Origin: JBFXDI01 sp050181295 | Lineage (GTDB): Bacteria; Pseudomonadota; Alphaproteobacteria; Rhizobiales; Aestuariivirgaceae | Assembly (NCBI GenBank): GCA_050181295.1 | Contig: JBFXDI010000013.1 | Location: 1-50,597, forward strand | Direction: 5' to 3' | Length of the DNA: 50,597 nt | Shown: in pieces, positions 41,272 through 49,712 of the stretch | Position numbering within the stretch: position 1 is the first letter of the stretch | How the letters are laid out: every line of letters begins with the position of its first letter | Notes under the pieces: generated by a model | What the model saw: the letters and a program-made list of their open reading frames with translations, nothing else | The model's database searches: none | What the model was told of the DNA's origin: nothing | Position numbers and translations under genes: made by a program

Positions 41272-42479
41272 AGGTAAAGCCGTCCCGGATTGAGGATGCC
41301 CTTGGGGTCGAAGGCCGTCTTGACGCGCGAAGAAAGCGCGGCGAGTGCCGGAGCCTGGGGCTCGAAGGCGGCGACGGACGCGCGCACGTCGAGCGGCGCC
41401 CGGATGAGGGTTGCGTGCCCGCCCGCGCTTGCGAGCGCGGCGCGGATGGCCTCGGCCGACGCGTGCTCCGAGAGCGGCACGGAGAGCCACAGGAGGCCGC
41501 CCGCCCAATCATAGTAGCCAGCGGCATTGGCGCCCTGACGTGCCTGCTCCAGGATGCGCGGGCCCTCCATGGGCGGCGCAGAGACGCGCCAAATCAACCG
41601 CTCGCGCGGCTCGATGAGCAGCCGCACGTCGCGGACGTCCTCCCACGCGCGAGCCGAGCTCTCGCCGTCAAGGCGCATCGCCGCGCCGAACGCCTTCAGC
41701 AGCTCCGCCAGACTTTTGAATCTGTAGTCGACGGAGGGCGCAACGCCTTCGAGCCTCAGCAGCGTCGCGGCCTTGCCCCCGTCTCGGATGTCCGCGACCG
41801 CGGAAGCCGGCGCGACATCGGCCGGAATGTGCGCCGCGCCGGAAACCTCGCAGGGGCTTCCCATGGCGGCGCTCATGGCGCGCGCGGCTGACATCTCGTC
41901 GAGGCCGGAAAGCAAAAGCGTCGCCTGCGCCGGGGCGGCGGGCAGCACCTTGAGCGTCACGCTGGTCATGACCGCGAGCGTGCCCCAGGAGCCGGCCATG
42001 AGCTTCGGCAGGTCGTAGCCCGTGACGTTCTTCATGACGCGACCGCCGGCCTGGAAGGCCTCGGCCCGTCCCGAAACGGCGGTGAAGCCCAGGAAATGGT
42101 CGCGCACGGCGCCCGATTTCAGGCGGCGGGGGCCGGAAAGGTTGGCGGCGATCATGCCGCCAAGCGTGCCGGCATGCGAGGTGCCGAGAAGATGCGACAG
42201 GTCCGGCGGTTCGAAGGCGAACATCTGGCCGCGGGCGGCGATTGCGGCCTCGGCCTCCGCGCGCGTCGTGCCGGGGAGCGCTGTGAGGACCAGCTCTTCC
42301 GGCTCGTAGAGCGTGATGCCAGAAAGCCCCGAGACGTCGAGGGTCGCTGCCGTCTGCATGGCGCGGCCGACCGAGCGCTTGCTCCCTGAGCCCAAGACCT
42401 CGAGCGGCGCTTCGCGGGCGAGCGCATCGGCGACCGCCTCGCGCACCTCCTCGGCCTTTGCGGGTTTCAGCGTGTCCAT
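41268..42479 (-). CDS. glcE: Glycolate oxidase FAD-binding subunit
   Basis: 403 residues. FAD_binding_4-type flavoprotein smaller than GlcD: EVLGSGSKRSVG near the start, LSHLLGTSHAGTLGGMIAANLSGPRRLKSGAVRDHFLG, and GGRVMKNVTGYDLPKLMAGSWGTLA, all typical of GlcE. C-terminal FDPKGILNPGRLYL. Forms the oxidase with GlcD and GlcF. ATG at 42479 has AGGA upstream; the frame opening at 42512 is less likely. Its stop overlaps the start of gene X. Confidence 0.95.
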   Translation of the reverse strand: MDTLKPAKAEEVREAVADALAREAPLEVLGSGSKRSVGRAMQTAATLDVSGLSGITLYEPEELVLTALPGTTRAEAEAAIAARGQMFAFEPPDLSHLLGTSHAGTLGGMIAANLSGPRRLKSGAVRDHFLGFTAVSGRAEAFQAGGRVMKNVTGYDLPKLMAGSWGTLAVMTSVTLKVLPAAPAQATLLLSGLDEMSAARAMSAAMGSPCEVSGAAHIPADVAPASAVADIRDGGKAATLLRLEGVAPSVDYRFKSLAELLKAFGAAMRLDGESSARAWEDVRDVRLLIEPRERLIWRVSAPPMEGPRILEQARQGANAAGYYDWAGGLLWLSVPLSEHASAEAIRAALASAGGHATLIRAPLDVRASVAAFEPQAPALAALSSRVKTAFDPKGILNPGRLYL

Positions 42480-42560
42480 CGGTCCTCGTGTCGAGCCTCG
42501 ACGGCATGCCATAGGGTCTTCGCATCCGGCAACAAAGGACCCTTTCCGCAGGCCGACAGG

Positions 42561-44057
42561 CTAGAACCGGGGAATATCCGGGAAAGGCAGCTTTCCGTGA
42601 TGCACGTGCAGCCGGCCAAGCTCGGCGCAGCGATGGAGCTTGGGGAACACCTTGCCCGGATTGAGCAGGCTTTTCGGGTCGAAGGCGCATTTGACCCGCT
42701 GCTGCTGGGCGAGGTCGTCGTCCGAGAACATCTCCCCCATGAGGTCGCGCTTCTCGACCCCGACCCCGTGCTCGCCCGTGAGCACGCCGCCGGCCTTCAC
42801 GCAGAGCCTCAGGATGTCCGCTCCGAACTTCTCGGCACGGTCCAGCTCATCGTCGTCGTTGGCATCGTAGAGGATGAGCGGATGCAGGTTGCCGTCGCCG
42901 GCGTGGAAGACGTTGGCGACCCGGAGCCCGTACTGCCGCGAGAGAGCCTCCATGCCCTGGAGAACGTCGGGAAGCGCGCGGCGAGGGATGGTGCCGTCCA
43001 TGCAGAGATAGTCGGGCGAGATGCGGCCGACCGCCGGGAAGGCGGCTTTGCGCCCGGCCCAGAAGAGGAGCCGTTCGGCCTCCGAGGTCGAGGCCTGGCT
43101 CATGGTCGCGCCGTTGCGCCTGGCGATGGCCGTCACCTCCGCGATCAGGTGCTCGACCTCCGCCGCCGGCCCGTCGAGCTCCACGATAAGGAGCGCCTCC
43201 ACGTCGAGCGGATAGCCCGCATGCACGAAATCCTCGACCGCATGGATCGCCGGCCGGTCCATCATCTCCATGCCGCCGGGGATGATGCCGGCCGAGATGA
43301 CGTCCGCCACGCACTGGCCGGCCTGCTCGGCGGAGGGGAAGCCGATGAGCATGGCGCGCGCCGTCTCCGGTTTTTTAAGGATCCGCACCCACACCTTGGT
43401 GACGATGCCGAGCAGTCCTTCCGACCCGGTCATGAGCCCGAGCAGGTCGTAGCCTTCCGAGTCGAGATGCTTGCCGCCGAGCCGGATCACCTCGCCCGTC
43501 ACCAGCACCATCTCGATCCCGAGCAGGTTGTTGGTGGTGAGCCCGTATTTGAGGCAGTGCACGCCGCCCGAGTTCTCCGCCACGTTGCCGCCGATGGTGC
43601 AGGCGATCTGCGAGGAGGGGTCGGGCGCGTAGTAGAAGCCCCGGTGCTCGACGGCCTGCGTGATGGCGAGATTGGTGACGCCTGGCTCCACGACCGCGCA
43701 GCGGTTCTCGAAATCGACCTCGAGCACGCGGTTGAACTTGCCCATGGCGAGGAGGATGCCGTCCTCGATCGGAAGCGCGCCGCCCGAGAGCGAGGTGCCG
43801 CCGCCGCGCGGCACGAGCGGGATGCTTTCGTCGTGGCAGTAGCGGGCGACCTGGCTCACCTGCTTGACCGTCTCGGGCAGCACGACCGCGAGCGGCGTCT
43901 GGCGGTAGGCGGTGAGCCCGTCCGACTCGTAGGCCCTGAGCTCCCGTTCGCTCGCCACCACCCCTTCGCCCGGAACGATGCGCCGCAGCGCCTCCAAGAT
44001 CGCGCCGCGCCGCACCAGGATGCCGGCATCGACGGGGGGCATGGTGAGGTGCGACAT
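42561..44057 (-). CDS. glcD: Glycolate oxidase subunit, FAD-linked
   Basis: 498 residues. FAD-binding PP-loop VPRGGGTSLSGG, then CTIGGNVAENSGGVHCLKYG and TGSEGLLGIVTKV; the FAD-linked oxidase C-domain carries HAGDGNLHPLILY and GEHGVGVEKRDLM. These mark GlcD, the catalytic flavin subunit that oxidises glycolate (also D-lactate). First gene of the operon, divergent from the cytochrome c gene. ATG at 44057 is the likely start; a TTG at 44063 lies just upstream. Ends 81 bases before glcE. A long C-terminal tail after FPKLHRCAELG is unusually histidine-rich. Confidence 0.95.
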   Translation of the reverse strand: MSHLTMPPVDAGILVRRGAILEALRRIVPGEGVVASERELRAYESDGLTAYRQTPLAVVLPETVKQVSQVARYCHDESIPLVPRGGGTSLSGGALPIEDGILLAMGKFNRVLEVDFENRCAVVEPGVTNLAITQAVEHRGFYYAPDPSSQIACTIGGNVAENSGGVHCLKYGLTTNNLLGIEMVLVTGEVIRLGGKHLDSEGYDLLGLMTGSEGLLGIVTKVWVRILKKPETARAMLIGFPSAEQAGQCVADVISAGIIPGGMEMMDRPAIHAVEDFVHAGYPLDVEALLIVELDGPAAEVEHLIAEVTAIARRNGATMSQASTSEAERLLFWAGRKAAFPAVGRISPDYLCMDGTIPRRALPDVLQGMEALSRQYGLRVANVFHAGDGNLHPLILYDANDDDELDRAEKFGADILRLCVKAGGVLTGEHGVGVEKRDLMGEMFSDDDLAQQQRVKCAFDPKSLLNPGKVFPKLHRCAELGRLHVHHGKLPFPDIPRF

Positions 44058-44220
44058 TCGCAAATCGCCTGTTTGTTCAGCGGGTTATGCCGGACGCGAC
44101 AAAAAGCCCCGGTTCCGGAAGGCCGTGGCGATGGTTGTATCAGGCCAGGAATCCGCGTCGCCTGTGCGCCATGCGGGATCCGTTGGGGCACTACCATACC
44201 GACTCCCGGGAGGAGCGCAA

Positions 44221-44604
44221 ATGACGTCGAGGTTCGTCCTCTCAGCGCTGCTGGCGCTTTCGTTTCCTGTTGCCGCCCACGCCGACGGCGATGCGGCAAA
44301 GGGCGAGCAGGTCTTCAAGAAGTGCATGGCCTGCCACGTGCCGGACACTGCGACCAACAAGGTTGGCCCGCATCTGGGCGACGTGATCGGCCGCAAGGCG
44401 GGTAGCGTCGAGGGCTACAGCTATTCCCCCGCCATGAAGGCCAAGGGCGACGAGGGGTTCGTCTGGGACGATGCCAATCTGGACAGCTACCTCGCCGATC
44501 CCAAGGGCTTCATCCCGAAGAACAAGATGATCTTTCCGGGGCTCAAGAAGCCTGACGACCGGGCGAACGTCATCGCCTTCCTGAAGTCCAAGAAGGGTTC
44601 CTGA
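44221..44604 (+). CDS. Small soluble cytochrome c (class I)
   Basis: 127 residues with a signal peptide (about 1-22, ending AAHAD) and one haem: C35, C38, H39 (KCMACH), with M103 (NKMIFPGL) as sixth ligand. It resembles cytochrome c2/c-550 of Alphaproteobacteria, a periplasmic electron carrier. GGGAGGAG stands before the ATG. Divergent from glcD; a direct role in glycolate or lactate oxidation is not shown. Confidence 0.93.
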   Translation: MTSRFVLSALLALSFPVAAHADGDAAKGEQVFKKCMACHVPDTATNKVGPHLGDVIGRKAGSVEGYSYSPAMKAKGDEGFVWDDANLDSYLADPKGFIPKNKMIFPGLKKPDDRANVIAFLKSKKGS

Positions 44605-44638
44605 CCTCCCGCGAGCAGTAAGCATCAATCTCTCTTCT

Positions 44639-44731
44639 CCCCTCCCCTCGATAGGGAGGGGAAGGGGAGGGGGTGACGATTCCTTCACCCCACCCGGCCC
44701 TTCGGGCCGACCCCCCCATCAATGGGGGAGG
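44639..44731. repeat. Intergenic mosaic repeat, family B, copy 2
   Basis: Same block order as 38629-38747: hairpin CCCCTCCCC / GGGAGGGG, GGGGTG, then CACCCGGCCCTTCGGGCCGACC, then CCCCC...GGGGGAGG. It lies in the 291-base gap between the cytochrome and lutA, where I see no gene. Confidence 0.65.
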
Positions 44732-44808
44732 AAGCGGTCCCGCCCTCCCGCCCATTCGTCCTCCTGCTTTCCATTTGAGGACCGCCCTTATACAGTCGCG
44801 GCCGGCTA

Positions 44809-44877
44809 GAGCATGATCCGGAAAAAGCCTGCCCCCGACCTGATCGGGGGTGAAGCGGCTTTCCGGCAAGATCATGC
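44809..44877. repeat. Intergenic mosaic repeat, family A, copy 2
   Basis: Arms GAGCATGATCCGGAAA (from 44809) and TTCCGG...GATCATGC (ending 44877), with an inner hairpin CCCCCGA / TCGGGGG. Related to 38483-38531, but with a longer, different middle. It ends 18 bases before the lutA start, so lutA transcription probably begins within or before it. Confidence 0.65.
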
Positions 44878-44895
44878 GCCCAAAAGGGATTTCGG

Positions 44896-45660
44896 ATGTC
44901 CGCGTCGCGCCCCCGCGTGGGGCTTTTCGTCACCTGCCTCGTCGACCTCATGCGCCCGTCGGTGGGCTTTGCCGCCGTGAAGCTCCTGCGCGAGGCAGGC
45001 TGCGACGTCGAGGTGCCCGCAACGCAGACCTGCTGCGGCCAGCCCGCCTACAATTCCGGCGACCGCGCCGATACTGCAGCGGTCGCCTGCAACACCATCG
45101 AGGCCTTCCGCGGCTTCGACTATGTGGTCGCGCCCTCGGGTTCCTGCTCCGGCATGCTGCGCAAGCACTATCCGGGTCTTTTCCCGGAAGGCAGCGCCGA
45201 GCGCGCCGCCGCCGAGGACCTTGCGGCGCGGACCCATGAGCTCGTCGCCTTCCTTGCGGACGTGCGCGGCATGCGGCGGGTCGATGCCGCGTTCCCCGAG
45301 GCCGTGACCTATCACGACTCCTGCTCGGGACTGCGGGAGCTCGGCGTCAAGCGCCAGCCCCGCGCGCTCCTTGGAAGCGTCGACGGCCTGAAGCTCGTGG
45401 AGATGCGGGGCTCCGAGATCTGCTGCGGCTTCGGCGGCACCTTCTGCGTAAAATATCCCGACATCTCCAACGACATGGTGGAGAAGAAGGCGTCCGACAT
45501 CGAGGCGACGGGCGCCTCCGTTCTGCTGGCGGGCGACATGGGCTGCCTCATGAACATGGCGGGCAAGCTCAAGCGGCGTGGTTCGAGGATCGAGGCTCGC
45601 CATGTGGCCGAGGTGCTGGCCGGGGAAACCTCCGCGCCCGCCATCGGCGAGCCGGAGTGA
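44896..45660 (+). CDS. lutA: L-lactate utilisation protein LutA (CCG-domain)
   Basis: 254 residues with two CCG motifs, TCCGQPAYNSG and ICCGFGGTFC, typical of LutA/YkgE. With LutB and LutC it forms the iron-sulfur L-lactate dehydrogenase that makes pyruvate without LldD. The ATG at 44896 is just after a mosaic repeat. lutB follows after four bases. Confidence 0.9.
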   Translation: MSASRPRVGLFVTCLVDLMRPSVGFAAVKLLREAGCDVEVPATQTCCGQPAYNSGDRADTAAVACNTIEAFRGFDYVVAPSGSCSGMLRKHYPGLFPEGSAERAAAEDLAARTHELVAFLADVRGMRRVDAAFPEAVTYHDSCSGLRELGVKRQPRALLGSVDGLKLVEMRGSEICCGFGGTFCVKYPDISNDMVEKKASDIEATGASVLLAGDMGCLMNMAGKLKRRGSRIEARHVAEVLAGETSAPAIGEPE

Positions 45661-45664
45661 GCCG

Positions 45665-47083
45665 GTGGAGGCGCGCACCCTCTCCTTCAAGGGCAACGCC
45701 GCCGAGGCGCTGGGCGACGCCCAGCTTCAGCGCGCCCTTGCCAACGTGCCGGGCGGCTTCATCGAGAAGCGGCTGAAGGCCAAGAACAAGCTGCCGGAGT
45801 TCGATGCGCTCCGCGACGAGGCGAAGGCCATCAAGGATCACACGCTGCAGAATCTCGATCTCTATCTCGAGGCCTATGAGCGCAAGGTGGCCGAGGCCGG
45901 CGGCAAGGTGCACTGGGCGGAGACGGCCGAGGAGGCGCGCGCGATCATCCTGCGTCTCTGCCGGGCGCTCGGCGCGAGGACCGTCACCAAGGGCAAGTCG
46001 ATGATCACCGAGGAGATCGACTTGAACCACGCGCTCGCCGAGGCCGGCATCGCGCCCGTCGAGACCGATCTCGGGGAGTACATCATCCAGCTTCGGGGCG
46101 AGCGGCCGAGCCACATCATCGCGCCTGCCGTCCACCTCAACAAGGACCAGATCGAGGCGGACTTCCGGCGTGTCCACACGCATTTGCCGAAGGAGCGTGT
46201 GCTGGTCGAGAACGCGAGCCTCGTCGCCGAGGCGCGCCAGATCCTGCGGCAGAAGTATATCGAGGCCGATGTCGGAATCACGGGCGCGAACTTTCTCGTC
46301 GCCGAGACCGGCACCTCGATCATCGTCACCAACGAGGGCAATGGCGACCTGACGCAGACGCTGCCCAAGGCGCATATCGTCATGGCGACCATCGACAAGC
46401 TGGTGCCGACGCTCGAGGACGTGTCGACCGTGCTGAGGCTGCTCGCCCGCTCGGCGACCGGGCAGGAATTCTCCTCCTACACCACGTTTTCGACCGGTCC
46501 CCGCCGGCCGGGCGACCCGGACGGTCCGGGCGAATACCATGTCGTCATTCTCGATAACGGCCGCTCCGGCATGCTGGGCGGCGAGTTCCAGGACATGCTC
46601 CGCTGCATCCGCTGCGGCGCCTGCCTCAACCACTGCCCCGTGTATCAGGCGATCGGCGGCCACGCCTATGGATGGGTCTATCCGGGGCCCATGGGCTCGG
46701 TGCTGACGCCCTCCCTCATCGGGGTGGACAAGGCCGGACACCTCCCCAACGCCTCCACCTTCTGCGGGCGCTGCGAGGAGGTGTGTCCGATGAAGATCCC
46801 GCTGCCGAAAATGATGCGGCACTGGCGCGAGCGCGAGTTCGAGCGACATCTCTCGCCCACCTCCATGCGCTGGGGGCTCGGGCTTTGGGCCTTCCTCGCC
46901 GCGCGCCCAAAGCTTTACCGGCTGGCGGCGCGCATGGGGGCGAGGGCGCTTCGCCACTGGACGGGCTCGAGAGGAAGGGCGGGGTCGCTGCCGCTCGCCT
47001 CCGGCTGGACGAAGCATCGGGATTTTCCGGCGCCCCAGGGCGATACCTTCATGGACCTCTGGAGGTCGGGCCGCCGTGACTGA
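45665..47083 (+). CDS. lutB: L-lactate utilisation protein LutB (ferredoxin-like)
   Basis: 472 residues. LUD domain at the N-terminus, then two [4Fe-4S] motifs: C314, C317, C320, C324 (CIRCGACLNHCPVY) and C367, C370, C374 (CGRCEEVCPMKI). GTG start at 45665 with GGAG upstream; the frame opens earlier, but that part lies inside lutA. It overlaps lutC by 8 bases. Confidence 0.9.
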   Translation: MEARTLSFKGNAAEALGDAQLQRALANVPGGFIEKRLKAKNKLPEFDALRDEAKAIKDHTLQNLDLYLEAYERKVAEAGGKVHWAETAEEARAIILRLCRALGARTVTKGKSMITEEIDLNHALAEAGIAPVETDLGEYIIQLRGERPSHIIAPAVHLNKDQIEADFRRVHTHLPKERVLVENASLVAEARQILRQKYIEADVGITGANFLVAETGTSIIVTNEGNGDLTQTLPKAHIVMATIDKLVPTLEDVSTVLRLLARSATGQEFSSYTTFSTGPRRPGDPDGPGEYHVVILDNGRSGMLGGEFQDMLRCIRCGACLNHCPVYQAIGGHAYGWVYPGPMGSVLTPSLIGVDKAGHLPNASTFCGRCEEVCPMKIPLPKMMRHWREREFERHLSPTSMRWGLGLWAFLAARPKLYRLAARMGARALRHWTGSRGRAGSLPLASGWTKHRDFPAPQGDTFMDLWRSGRRD

Positions 47084-47762
47084 GGACGGTGCGCGGGCGG
47101 GCATCCTCGGGCGCATCCGGCGCGGGCTCGGCGTCACGGGCAACGAGCCAGCGCGCCTGAGCGCGGTCGCGGGACGCCTTGGCGCGCATGGACGCAACCT
47201 GGTGCCGGACCGCTCGCGCGGCGATGCGGCCCACCGGGAGGCATTGTTTGAGTCCATGGCGACAGCGGTCCACGCCACCGTCGCGAGGGTGCCGTCGCGG
47301 GAGGAGGTTCCGGCCGCGATCTCCGACTATCTCAGAAATCTCAACCTTCCCCAGCGTCTCCGTCATGGCGCCGATCCGCTGCTTGCCAGCCTGCCCTGGA
47401 GGACGACCGCGATCGAGGTCTCGACGGGACGGGCCGATCCTTCGGACGAAGTCTCCCTCAGCCATGCCTTCGCGGGCGTCGCCGAGACGGGCACGCTCGC
47501 CATGGTCTCCGGGCCCGACAACCCGACGACGCTGAACTTCCTGCCCGAGACCCATGTCGTGGTGCTGGAGGCGAAGGATCTGGTCGGCGCCTACGAGGAC
47601 GTGTGGGATCGGCTCCGCTCGCGCTTCGGCGAAGGCGTCATGCCGCGCGTCGTCAACATGATCACCGGGCCCTCGCGCACCGCCGACATCGAGCAGAAGA
47701 TCGAGCTCGGCGCGCATGGTCCCCGCCGGCTCCACATCATCCTGCTGGAGGAGAGCGCCTGA
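47076..47762 (+). CDS. lutC: L-lactate utilisation protein LutC
   Basis: 228 residues, LUD domain (DUF162): EVSLSHAFAGVAETGTLAM then SGPDNPTTLNFLPETHVVVL, and NMITGPSRTADIEQKIELGAHGP at the C-end. GTG start inside the end of lutB, so the three genes are coupled. A REP-like element follows at 47811, fitting an operon end. Confidence 0.92.
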   Translation: MTEDGARAGILGRIRRGLGVTGNEPARLSAVAGRLGAHGRNLVPDRSRGDAAHREALFESMATAVHATVARVPSREEVPAAISDYLRNLNLPQRLRHGADPLLASLPWRTTAIEVSTGRADPSDEVSLSHAFAGVAETGTLAMVSGPDNPTTLNFLPETHVVVLEAKDLVGAYEDVWDRLRSRFGEGVMPRVVNMITGPSRTADIEQKIELGAHGPRRLHIILLEESA

Positions 47763-47810
47763 ATCGGCGAGCGCTGTCGAGCATGATTGTTGCGCAGGGC
47801 ATTACTCCTA

Positions 47811-47897
47811 CGTCATTCCAGCGAAAGCTGGAATCCCCTTGAGCGGTTGTTGCGAGCGGAAATGCTTCAGGGGATGCCAGCCTTCGCTGGCATGACG
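47811..47897. repeat. Double-hairpin REP-like element after lutC
   Basis: First hairpin CGTCATTCCAGC / GCTGGAATCCCC (47811-47822, 47827-47838), second GGGGATGCCAGC / GCTGGCATGACG (47870-47881, 47886-47897); the outer ends CGTCAT and ATGACG are also inverted. Same design as 5958-6009. Confidence 0.7.
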
Positions 47898-47920
47898 AAA
47901 GAAGATTGCGGAGGTCGAAC

Positions 47921-48544
47921 ATGCCGCTCCGGAACCGTGTCGATCCCTTTGGCGACATACTTGCCGTAGGGGAGCGCGGGACGATGATGGGCAACCGTGG
48001 CGGTCGCATCCATGACCCGGCCTCGAAGCGGATTCTTCGCCGCTGGACGTCGAAGGCCTGGATCTGCTGCCTCCTCCACTACAAGGACCAGCATCACGAG
48101 CCGATGGGAAAGGGCTACACCTCGCTCTTCTTCCTCGACGAGGTGACCGCGCTCGCGGCCGGCCATCGCCCCTGCTTCTACTGCCGCCGCAGGGATGCGA
48201 AGGACTTCCTCTCCCGGTTGGGAGGAGATATCCGCGCGCCGGCGTTCGACCGCATCGCCCATTCCGACCGGCTGGACGGAAAGCATCGCAAACGGACCTT
48301 CCGGGCGCGGATCGACGAGTTGCCCGATGGCGCCATGGTCGCGCTCAAGGGTCGGCCGCATGCCGTGGGAAGCAATCTCCTGTTGCCCTGGAGTTTCTCC
48401 GGATACGGCGCGCCGGTTCCGAAAGGCGGAATGGGCGAGATCGAGGTTTTGACTCCGCGCGTCTTCGTCGCCATTTTGGCCGCCGGCTACCGGCCGGGCT
48501 GGCACGCAAGCGCCGGCCTTCCACAATCAGGGACATCATCATGA
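47921..48544 (+). CDS. Conserved protein of unknown function, coupled to a FAH-family hydrolase
   Basis: 207 residues, no family recognised with certainty. Visible features: N-terminal NRVDPFGDILAVGERGTMMGNRGGRIHD, a cysteine pair in HRPCFYCRRRDAKDF near residue 85-95 (possibly a metal or redox site, CxxC), and no signal peptide. GGAGG six bases before the ATG at 47921 fixes the start. Its stop overlaps the FAH gene (ATGA). Proteins of this shape appear in Alphaproteobacteria as hypothetical; a nucleic-acid or enzyme role cannot be chosen. Confidence 0.8.
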   Translation: MPLRNRVDPFGDILAVGERGTMMGNRGGRIHDPASKRILRRWTSKAWICCLLHYKDQHHEPMGKGYTSLFFLDEVTALAAGHRPCFYCRRRDAKDFLSRLGGDIRAPAFDRIAHSDRLDGKHRKRTFRARIDELPDGAMVALKGRPHAVGSNLLLPWSFSGYGAPVPKGGMGEIEVLTPRVFVAILAAGYRPGWHASAGLPQSGTSS

Positions 48545-49386
48545 AGCTTCTGCGCTATGGCCGTCCGGGCAAGGAGAAGCCCGGGCTCCTCGACGGCGAG
48601 GGAAAGATCCGCGACCTTTCGGGCGAGGTCGACGACATCACGCCGGACGTCATCTCTCCCTCCGGTCTCGCGAAGCTCCGCAAGCTGAGGATCGGCAGGC
48701 TGCCCCTGGTGCGCGGCCGTCCGCGGCTCGGGCCTCCGGTCTCGGGCATCCGCAACTTTGTCGCCATCGGCCTCAACTACACCGACCATGCGGCCGAGAC
48801 CGGCATGGCGCTGCCGAAGGAGCCGATCATCTTCAACAAGCACCTGAGCTCGATCTGCGGGCCCAATGACGACGTGGTGCTGCCGAAGAAATCGGTGAAG
48901 GGCGACTGGGAGGTCGAGCTCGGCTTCGTCATCGGCGAGACGGCGAAGAACGTGTCGAAGCGCCGGGCTCTCGACCACGTCGCGGGCTATTGCGTCGTCA
49001 ACGACGTGTCGGAGCGCGAGTACCAGATCGAGCATGGCGGGCAGTGGGTGAAGGGCAAGTCGCTCGACACCTTCGGCCCCGTGGGACCATGCCTCGTCAC
49101 CGTGGACGAGGTTCCGAACCCGCAGAAGCTCGGGCTTTGGCTCGAGCTCAACGGCGAGCGCGTGCAGGACGGCACGACGAAAAACATGGTCTTCGGCGTG
49201 GCGTCGATCCTCTCCTATGTCTCGCAGTTCATGACGCTGATGCCCGGCGACCTCATCTGCACCGGCACGCCGGCCGGCGTGGGGCTCGGCATGAAGCCGC
49301 AGCGCTTCCTCAATGCGGGCGACGTCATGCGGCTCGGCATCGAGGGCCTCGGCGAGCAGCAGCAGAAGGTGGTGCGCGCCCGTTGA
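48541..49386 (+). CDS. Fumarylacetoacetate hydrolase (FAH) family protein
   Basis: 281 residues, standard single FAH domain. Metal ligands E124 and E126 (DWEVELGFVIG) and D155 (VVNDVSERE), with FVAIGLNYTDHAAE, SLDTFGPVGPCLV and TGTPAGVGLG. The family includes ureidoglycolate lyase, acylpyruvase, 2-hydroxyhepta-2,4-diene-1,7-dioate isomerase and oxaloacetate decarboxylases; sequence alone does not decide. Translationally coupled to the upstream unknown gene. Confidence 0.9.
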   Translation: MKLLRYGRPGKEKPGLLDGEGKIRDLSGEVDDITPDVISPSGLAKLRKLRIGRLPLVRGRPRLGPPVSGIRNFVAIGLNYTDHAAETGMALPKEPIIFNKHLSSICGPNDDVVLPKKSVKGDWEVELGFVIGETAKNVSKRRALDHVAGYCVVNDVSEREYQIEHGGQWVKGKSLDTFGPVGPCLVTVDEVPNPQKLGLWLELNGERVQDGTTKNMVFGVASILSYVSQFMTLMPGDLICTGTPAGVGLGMKPQRFLNAGDVMRLGIEGLGEQQQKVVRAR

Positions 49387-49410
49387 TCGGGGGCGCACTT
49401 GCAAACTGAC

Positions 49411-49446
49411 CTCCATCTGACTAGATTCCTGACTAGTCAGATGGAG
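49411..49446. promoter_or_regulatory. 14-bp inverted-repeat operator before the toxin-antitoxin pair
   Basis: Perfect inverted repeat CTCCATCTGACTAG (49411-49424) and CTAGTCAGATGGAG (49433-49446), with spacer ATTCCTGA. The right arm runs into the antitoxin's ribosome site (GGAGG, next to 49443-49447), so it could be a protein operator for autoregulation, a hairpin that hides the ribosome site, or both. Confidence 0.8.
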
Positions 49447-49454
49447 GCTTAGAG

Positions 49455-49712
49455 ATGACCGCCTGGCCGGTTCAGGATGCCAAGGCCCGCTTCAGCGAGC
49501 TTCTGGAAACATGTCTTCGCGAAGGCCCGCAGGTCGTGACAAAGCGGGGCGCGGAAACCGCCGTGCTGGTGCCGATGGAGGAATGGCGGCGGCTCAAGCA
49601 GCAGGCGCGCCCCTCCCTCAAGGAACTGCTTCTGGCGGAAGAGCCCCGGTTCGATCTGGAGCTTCCGCCGCGGGGCCGTATGCGGCATCGCAAGCCGCCG
49701 ACCTTCGATTGA
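49455..49712 (+). CDS. Phd/YefM-family antitoxin
   Basis: 85 residues. The Phd/YefM N-terminal DNA-binding fold is seen as WPVQDAKARFSELLETCLREGPQVVTKRGAETAVLVP, and the charged C-terminal tail (LLLAEEPRFDLELPPRGRMRHRKPP) would wrap the toxin. The stop overlaps the toxin start by one base (TGATG). Preceded by the palindromic operator. Confidence 0.9.
   Translation: MTAWPVQDAKARFSELLETCLREGPQVVTKRGAETAVLVPMEEWRRLKQQARPSLKELLLAEEPRFDLELPPRGRMRHRKPPTFD

Noticed and set aside
42597..44405. 602-codon open frame opposite glcD
   Set aside because: Shadow of glcD that runs through the divergent promoter and cytochrome signal peptide in another frame.
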